From Tigriopus japonicus (lineage: Eukaryota > Arthropoda > Copepoda > Harpacticoida > Harpacticidae), in the NCBI GenBank assembly GCA_010645155.1, contig CM021318.1, forward strand, positions 8,733,550 to 8,797,549: a DNA stretch of 64,000 nucleotides, read 5' to 3'. Positions within the stretch are counted from its first letter, which is position 1. Each line of letters opens with the position of its first letter. The notes beneath the pieces were generated by a model, which saw only the letters and a program-made list of their open reading frames with translations, did not search any database and was not told the DNA's origin. Positions 54,201 through 63,200 of this stretch are shown here, piece by piece. A program made the position numbers and the translations under genes.

Positions 54201-57200
54201 CAAACAACAAAAACCTTACCAGCAGTCCTGTAATTAATCCCCCTGGTGTACGTTTGTAGCACAAACAAGTACGTTTACGCAATGAGTTCACTTTTACAAC
54301 CAGTAGCCATCGGCTAATGGCCTTAAAGTATTGCTGGTTCTTCCCGTTCCCTGAGTTTCCTCGAAACATATCCCAAACCCCAGAGATTACACGCTCCAAA
54401 GCTAATAATGCCTGACAAAGTCTAGAAAGAATTGGAGGTTGTGCTCAAGTATGCATTGAACATCCTGTGGGATAGGCCTAAGGCGTGTGGGACAAATTGT
54501 TCGGAAAATGAGTCCATTAAGGAGCAGATTAGTGGGAAAGGCTGCAGCCGTCCTCTTTGCTCCACGTGTTCCTCAAGATTCACTACGACTACTTGGTTGT
54601 GCTAACTATACAGTAGAAACACTTCCGAAAGGAAGACCTACATGAATCTATCCTAATCTATTTGAGACCCTTTGCCCTAAGCACCCGTGGTTCCCGCTTT
54701 GGGACAAAGTGGGATTGCCCCAAGTCATACTTTGATCTTTTGAGGGATAATGTGAATAAACTTTGTAACAGACCTCACTTCCCCTTTCGCTGTATAGCTT
54801 TTACATACATTAAACAAAGCTCGAAGGGTTTTCGCGTTCAATTTGCCTTGACATCCAGTCTGGCAGTGGTATTTCAATGAGCGACCTCAGGCCTCCACTT
54901 TCCATTTCTACACTTATTCATGGCTTTTACAAAGTTCTTGGAATTTAATTTACTCTGCTAACAAAGGTGAAAGACTTTCCAGCCAAAGATCGCTTGGCTC
55001 AATGTTAGGTCAGCAGTTTCTTACGGATTTTTTTGCTCATTCTAGCTGCCCACATCGGGGTTGGAATATCCGGTCAAGAAGGAATGCAAGCGGTTTTGGC
55101 CTCGGATTACAGTTTGGCTCAGTTCAAATATCTGGAACGGCTCCTTTTGGTTCATGGTCGGTGGTCGTATTATCGGTAAGTGGGACGGTTACGTTTTTTG
55201 CCGTAACAGGTTGACTGATTGACCATTGCCGATGAAGAGGTGGCATCCCTGCTCTCTCTCTCTCCCTCCTTATTTGTGACATCTATTGGGCTTATTTTTG
55301 CAGGGTGTGCAAATTTCTCCGATATTTCTTCTACAAAAACTTCGCATTCACTCTGTGCCATTTTTGGTATGCATTTTTCTGCGGATTCAGTGCACAGGTA
55401 AGTTATCGAACAAACAGAAAAGTTATTCGTCATCATTTTCGGAGATATTCCGTACGCACAGTTTTGTCATTTATTTTGGGGAACAACCTTCAACATTGGC
55501 AAGTTCAATCAATGGATCCGGGTGGTGGAACATGACGCTTCCTTGCTTGAAAATGATGATCCATCGATGAGGGATGATACCCCATCCTGTCACTGTCATG
55601 TTTCCTCAAAAAAAAATTTCCTGGAAAAGATGCACAAAGTCATGCAAGGATAAAGAGGGGATTGATCAATGACAAAAGGGACCTTGTAAAGCTGTAGCGA
55701 TGTCATTTTTTAGTCGATTTTAGTGCTTGGATTAGGCATACTGGATAGTCAGAAAGTACGTACATCTAACGGATGGTAGTGTTTTCGTAACAAAAACAAA
55801 AAAAAATTGTCACCGTTATTGCGAACACGGCACCTGATCCGTCTCGGAGATCTAGGACTTTGCCATAATGTATTGTGTGGTCCCATACCGAATTGCAGGA
55901 GAAAGAGTGTTCCAATTGGGTCATTTAGTTTTGCACTAGCCATAACTAAATTTGTGCAGTTCCCAATACCTTGGAAGATCCCTAATCTACTCGTTCCAGC
56001 ATACAGTAAACGGACCCAATATCTTGTGCAAAAGAAGACCAAGCAAGGTGTGAGAGAATGTCGCACTGAGATTGCATCGTCGAGGTCCCTTTGCACGTAC
56101 AAAATTTTAGGCTCTGCTCCACTTCCGCCGTTCCAAAGCTGTGGAACAAGGGTGTGACTTGTATTGTGTTGTTGAACAACAATTTGTTGTATGTATGATA
56201 GTGCAACTTTCGTTAGTCGAGCGTTCGGCCCAATCTTGGCTTCTCTCGTTTCAAAGGGGTTAGATGAGCTTGGGACTACTGGAGCGGTCTTTTTCACGGA
56301 AAAAATACCGTGCATCACTGGAGATTAAGATAGTCTTGAATCTGATGGTAAATAGATATTAGTTGATTTCGGATTAACAATAGCTTGAGTGAGATGTTGT
56401 ATAAACGATCCAGTGTGTACTTAAGTTGTCCCTAATGAAGAATAAAAATTCAAAGAAGACCCTTCACACTTATGAAGTTTCAACCATGATCGTGACCTTA
56501 ACAAGAACGATTCAAGTGGAGGAGATGATATGAAACACAGTTTAATTGTTGGCAATTTACTTTGTGCGGGAATTCATCAAATCAGTTTCAAATATCAGCT
56601 CCAAAAACGTCCACAAAATATAAAAAAATACTAGTTCACTATCTGTATTGTTTTACTCCACTTCTGATATCTTGCGTTCTTTTTCAACGCAGTTTTGGCT
56701 TTTTCAATTTCATTAGTGAGCTTCACTCAAAAGTGTTCCCAAGTTGCAACTTTCTGTTTAGTTCCCTGTCCTTTGCCTTTGAGAGACCTTTCATCAAGCT
56801 GAGCGTTACTTAGTGTGACGACTTGTCTGGATCTCCTTGGAAGTAGATAGGAATGGTGGTGGTCTACAGTTTGTTGAGCACACTCAGTGGCCAATGGTAC
56901 TGTAATTCAAGAATAAACCAGACGCACGAGCTCCTCGATTTGTCAACCTTTGCTCTCCCTTTAGACGTCATGGTAATTGGTGTGGGTTTATGGAGCCTTT
57001 TACCTTTGCGAGTTGAAGGTTGGGAGTGAATGATGCTCTTTGAAGATGGAACGAATTGGGCCCAAAAACTTAGGAACAACTAATGCTCAAATTCCTCTTT
57101 GAGAAGGCAAGGAAGGAAAGGGAGAGGGAGAGAGATCCTCGGAGAATTGATGATCAAAGAATACGGGAACAGAGGCCCTGTTTATTGAGCATGTTCAGCC

Positions 57201-60200
57201 AGTTTTACCCACGCCAATTCTTTCCAACATCATTGCCACAGAAATGAGGACCTGAAACTAGTTATTTTAAATCCCAATTACATATTCAAAGGCTTTGAAT
57301 TGGCTCTATAACGAATCGAATAAAGATTGAACGCACTTGCGTTTTCCCTGAATTCCGATGAATGATCTTGAAAAAAAGACAACAATCAATTATTTTCAAA
57401 CTTCGCTTTCTTTATAAATGGTTGAAATCATTCAAAGTTGATTCTTGAGCAGCCAACTCGCATTCTTTCTCAAAGAAGTTGGGGCAAAATACTCTCTTTT
57501 ACGAGGAACGTAAAAAAACACCTTCAAGTGTCCAAATGAACGTTTCCTCACCTTGTCGTCAGGGGTCTTTGCGTCCAAAGTTGTTGGCATAGTTTAAAGT
57601 TTGAGTAGTATTAATGGATTTCTCTTGAATCAAGAAGAGGCATGACACAGTAAATCAGGGATGTGAGAGTCGAACACCGTTTCAAATTTGGAATTTGGAA
57701 CCACCCCAAATGAGTTTCACTTTGTCTCCAGAACTAGTACGAAACTGACAACGATGGAGTGGAACATGGAACCAGGATATGCTATTTTATAGAGCTTGAG
57801 AAGGGACTCTTTTTCACGCCACATAAATTTTAAATAAGGCTTCCTGTGTCCAAGTTTTTGTAGAATCACAGAGTCAGTTCCAAGATTTTTGTTCCACTTT
57901 ACAAAACAAAGAGTCTGATTTCCTGGAAATGAAGCAATTGAATCTGTTTCTTGTAATTCATGGTAATAAAAGCATGAAGAATGACGAATGAACAGACCAA
58001 GGGTTCCTGATAAGCACATCTAGGAAAATATAGGATTTTTAGAGTTGCATTGATGGGCGTCGTTTGTCACCTTTCGAGTTCGCATTTTTTGCATAAAACA
58101 AACATCAGTAGAAGCCCTCGTTGGGCTTTCCACTTAAACGTTGGAACACGTTCCAAACCCATTTCAATCTGGGATTGTCGCATCAATTTCGTCTCCAATG
58201 GAAGAACATTGGTGTGGTTTTTCATCCAACGTTGTCCAAACTGAGCAATGAATCCTGTAAGAAAGGAGAAACAAGTAGCTTGTACTCACTTTTTTCAAGG
58301 ATATCCAACTTAACTGACCCATCCACTAGTGATGGACCGAAAGGGCTCATAACCGAAACCGAAAGTTTCGGCCGAAAGAGGGCTTAACCAAAACCGAAAC
58401 CGAAACCGAAAGCAGTGTTCACTGTTTACAAAATTGTTCAAATGCAAAATCCGCCTTAAAAATTAGAATGTGTTCGATATTGGGTAGTCGCAAATTTTGA
58501 AAAATCTTGAAACTTAAATTTCAGAGGTTTTTGGACCAATTTTTTTTTCGATTTTGTTGTCAAACTCCATTTTATATAGTGCATGTCTGCTTTCGGTTTC
58601 GGTAGGCATAACCGAAACCGAAATTTCGGCCGTAATTTCGGCCGAAAGCGCTTTCGGTCCATCACTACCATCCACTAATTTATGCCTTTCGTTTTAATAA
58701 TGATATTTCATGTTAAAAAGAGACTTCATTATTTTATTCCTTGTCTAGCCCTTGTTTCAATATACAATTACTGCACTCCCTTACCTAAAAACTACCTTAA
58801 AATGTTATGCTTTGATAATAAAAACCTTCACAATAGCCCCTCCCTAATTTTGCATCGCATCCCTAACGGACTTGTACCACTCTGCCATGTGATTGTGACC
58901 TTTTTCCAGACGGTGTTTGACCCATTTTTCATATCCACCTACAACATGTGCTACACGTCCATGCCCATCGTTGTGTTGGGGATCTTGGACCAAGATGTGC
59001 CCGAAACGAGCGCCTCGCGTTACGGACAGTTGTACACGCCGGGTATCCAGAACTTGTTCTTCAACAGGATCAAGTTCGCTTCCTCGGCTTTGCAGGGCAT
59101 TTGGAGTGCCTTTGTGCTCGTGGGAATTGTCATGGGTGAGCCGTGAGAGAGAGACTCACTACTCACTCACTCGCTCATTCACTCATTCACATTTACACGT
59201 ACACATTTTCACACTTCTGTGTGTTTGCATGGTCGTGTTCCCTGAACTTTTCTCCCATAAATTAAGTGTGTGTGTTTCACTTAAAGCGCGTGTTCTTGTT
59301 CAGCACAAGTTCCAATTTGTTCCAATTCCTTTTGATGAGGTACACGAGTGGAAAAAAGTTTCGTTTTCTTCTAGAGCTGTTCAGCTTCTGCCCAGTGGAG
59401 ATGCCTAAAATAATCGCCTTTGGTTTCGTTGTTGTTCCTCTTCCTCCTCATTGTTGGTATTTTGGCTGTCCCTAGTGTTCCACTTGGTTTGTTCTGGGAA
59501 AGTTTCTTGAACATCCTATGGAAAACTTATCAAGCTTGTCTTACTCGTTCGCCTCCATATTCGACGTCCTGGTCCACGTGAAGAAAGGAAAATATTTTGA
59601 CAATTGTTCCAACATTCCATTTTCTTGAGAAATTCCAAGTTCCGCGAGAATCACTTGGAATGTGAAGTGGACTCTGGGGATTTGGATTCGATCAAGAGCG
59701 ATTCGGTTTCAGTTCGTCGGCAAAATCTCCTTCTTAAAGCCTTATGTTCTCCCCACTTCCCAAAATCGGGTAGGATCCTCCAGGCTCATACGGTTGCTTG
59801 CAAATGGAATTGTGGGCAATTTTCTGCCTTTGGGCTGAGAAAGAAAAGCCTTTTCATTTGGGTCCTCTCCATTCTTGGATTCTTGTTCGCTTCGGTCAGA
59901 ATTGGACTTGAGGAGTCAGTCGGAAAAGTGGCTGAGCCACTATTTTTGTGCTCCAATGATTTCCCCTCCTTTTTACCATAAACCCTTGATGTTTAGAAGA
60001 ACGGACCGAAATTCCAAATCAAGTCGATTGGAACTTGGATCTTGCCTTGTATTACAATTGATCGGGAGCAAAATCACTCCTTTCGTCTAACAACGACATC
60101 CAAATGTTTCGACGCAGTTAGATCGATCGACTCGATGAAAACAAGATGGAAAACAACGTGATTCATGGAAAGTACCATGAATTATAAAGGTCTTTAGTTG

Positions 60201-63200
60201 AGCTCCTCGACGAGCCTTTGAGTGTACTTTACGGCAAGAAAGTTATTCCATCGGCAAATCGGGGGAATTCAAAGGGTGGATCCCACGAGCATTGCTGTCC
60301 TTACTAGAACGATGGACGATTTTCTCCCACATGGATTGTACTTTTTTGTTTTAGTCTTTGATGTCTCACTCACCGCGTTGTTTCCTTCTCTTTCATGGTT
60401 TTAGACACTTTTTGAGCCTGCCTTCATTGCTGTGTACAACTTATTCTACACCTCACAGCCCGTTCTCGCTTTGGGAGTGTTTGACCAGGATGTAAGCTCG
60501 GAAATGTGCTTGAAATATCCAAAACTTTACACCCCAGGACTGATGTCGTCTCTTTTCAATAAGAAAGAGTTCTTCAAGAGTGCATTTCAGGGATTCTTTG
60601 CCAGTTTTGTGCTTTTCTTTGCCACCCAAGGTAAGTCATGCACCGTGTGCCCATTCATCTTAACACTACCACTCACTAACAATACTATGACCCTGTTTGT
60701 GGCTTTTTGGAACACATTGAGTTTAACGGAACTCGTTTCCTGGGTTCACGGAAAGATGATCTGAGTCTAACATTGCTTGGTCTGACCTACTCTTCAGTCA
60801 ATGATCATACGGTTTTGCACGCCAAAAGCTTTGAATAAAGGCTCTTCTTCGGCCTTGGCGTCGAGTCACTCTGTGGGGTTCATTAATGCATGGCAAAAAT
60901 ATGAGAGACTTGAAACTTTCGACCCCTTGATGAATCTGGATTCGGTGCTAGGAGCTTTTCATCTAATGTCAAAGGGCTCCTTCTTGCTTCTTCTCGAGCG
61001 CATTTTTGCCGTGTCAGAAAGTTTAGTACCCAATAAAACCAAAGGCTCTGGAATTTATGCCAAAGAGCCATTAGCTTTCGAGTCAAAACAAGGCATTAGA
61101 ACACTAACTAATAAATTCTTCAGGTTCTGCACTCTTTGTTCGACGAGCTTTGTAAACACCCACCATTTTGGCTTGCAGTTGACTTTTCTCTCAATTTCTG
61201 GCTCTCACCACATAATCAAACAACAAGATTAATGATGGTTCTTATCATCTCAATAACATAAATAATGTACTCCATTTTAGGCGCTTACCATGACAAGATA
61301 TCTTGGAATGGAGAAGGCCTTTCGGATCATATGACCTTTGGGTCGGTCGTGGCTACAATCCTTGTGGTTGTGGTTACCGCACAAGTGGCCTTGGACACTT
61401 CGTATTGGACGGCCTTCAACCATATCACCATCTGGGGAAGCATTGCCGTGTATTTCTTGCTCCAGTTCTCGTACAACTACATCTTTGGGGGTGCTTATGT
61501 GGGATCACTGGCCAAGGTAAATAAAACACATGTTTCCATGAATATAAAGGAAGAAGAAGAAGAAGGGTCCGTGTAAGCCAAACAACTTAGTTGAGCATTA
61601 CTTAGAGAGCAGGCCTTTCCAAGGATTCGTTTCGCTTGGGGAGCGACGGATGGAACACATTTATATCCCAGGTTTCTCTGGCAATTGTACCATGATACTC
61701 TTTTTGTCTTGACCCGAAATTTGATTAGAGGCCAAAACAAATGTGGGAAATGGAACAAGCAGTCACGACTTTGCATGGAGCTCGTTTGCTTGGCTTTTCC
61801 TTCCACCTTAGAACTCGTTCCAAGATCCAAATTAAGCTCAACATTTTCATGTTTTCTTTGGCGCATCTCTGTCCTCTCTTTGAAACCAAATATATTCTTG
61901 GCTCTTCTTATCTTGAGCGTTTTCTTATTGCCTCTCGATCGAGAAAGAGAACGAGAGCGATGTTTTTTTTTTCATCAGGGAACATGGTCTGGGTGAAAGC
62001 TCTCCCGGGAAAGATGAAAAGGAGATCTGAAAGATTTCTGCTCCCAACTGAGCAGAATCACCTTCCTCAAAAAAAGTTCCAACCACTTTTCTTATTTCCT
62101 TCTACGTATATCCCCATTCCATTCAACAGCAACGAGTGTGATGAAAGTTCTTGGACTTCCCAACCGTTGAGATAAATGTTCACACAAGTTTATATTCGCT
62201 ATCAAGAGCTCTTACCCGTATTGGCAAAAAGCTCGACTTTTAGTCAATCGGAAATGAATTGTGTCATGGGCTTGCTCTTACGAAAATGGCTATAGCTATA
62301 GTAAATACACGTTCTCTTCACTTCCTGGTTCAGCATTCGTGTGAGGCCAAGGCTCTTTTCTCATTTCAGGCCATGTCAGATTGGACGTTCTGGTTCACTT
62401 GTTTGGTGACGACGGTTGTTCTTTTGTTGCCAGTTGTTGCTTGGCGTTTCTACCGCATGGATGTCCATCCAACCCTGACGGATAAGGCCAGATTGGTTCA
62501 AAGGTCACAAAAGAGAGTCAAACCCAAGCCAGAATTCCGTCCATTCAGTGGAAGAAGAAGTCGGTAAGTCTTGGAATCGATCAAATCCAACACGGATGAG
62601 TAGAGGGGGACGAGAAATTGCCACGTCCCTGAATCAGACAGGTGTGATGGTCAATTCGTCATTGGAATGGCTGGTTTGACCTTCACTGGAAACTGAAAAT
62701 GAAACGGGCCATTTTCTTTTCCTTTTGTTTCTCTCTTTTTGTTGGCGGGCTTTCATGTGAAAAGTAATTTTAGTGGGTTTTAAAAGTCATTCGTGAGAGA
62801 ATATTTACACATCTCGGTTGGTCATGCTCCTTCCGCTCCTTTGGTGAGCATGTTCCAAGAAGTTCACGGTTTGCATAAAGAACCACAGCAAAGGCCAACT
62901 ATGCCAACCTCTTTCCTCCCTTCCTTCTCCCCGTCGTCTTTCATTCGCGTCCTTTTGCGTTCTAAAGTAATGGTGTGGCCTTTTTGTTGTTCAAAAGGCC
63001 GTGTCTTTCGCGATGAGACTGCTTTCTGAGGTTCTAATTTTATCTTGCGCACTTCTCATGTTTCAAAGTGGACAGCTCGGCCTTTGTTCTTATGTTCATG
63101 GCCTTCAAGGATCAACGTTGCCAAAATGTGCAGTTCGCCGCCAAATTTCAAAACATCTTGTGCCTGCAATTCATCGTTAATGTATGAACTGGCTTGCAAA

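Larger units (their letters stand above)
55398..58909 (+). other. ATP8B intron 22 (3.5 kb), precedes the alternative exon pair
   Basis: Largest intron. It contains a decayed LINE-like fragment near 56.1 kb and an intact hAT-type MITE at 58327-58667. I looked for a third copy of the M6-M7 exon (a DQDV-coding stretch flanked by splice sites) and found none. Confidence 0.7.

Noticed and set aside
55749..56318. Minus-strand open frame of 189 codons, the longest in the window
   Set aside because: Lies antisense inside intron 22, has no recognisable domain or splice partners, and overlaps a decayed LINE-like fragment read on the plus strand. Probably chance openness.
59136..61280. A third copy of the M6-M7 exon or a duplicate of exon 24 in the surrounding introns
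   Set aside because: Read in all forward frames, no other DQDV-type loop with flanking splice sites was found. Frames at 59604-59981 and 60801-61232 do not resemble the flippase.
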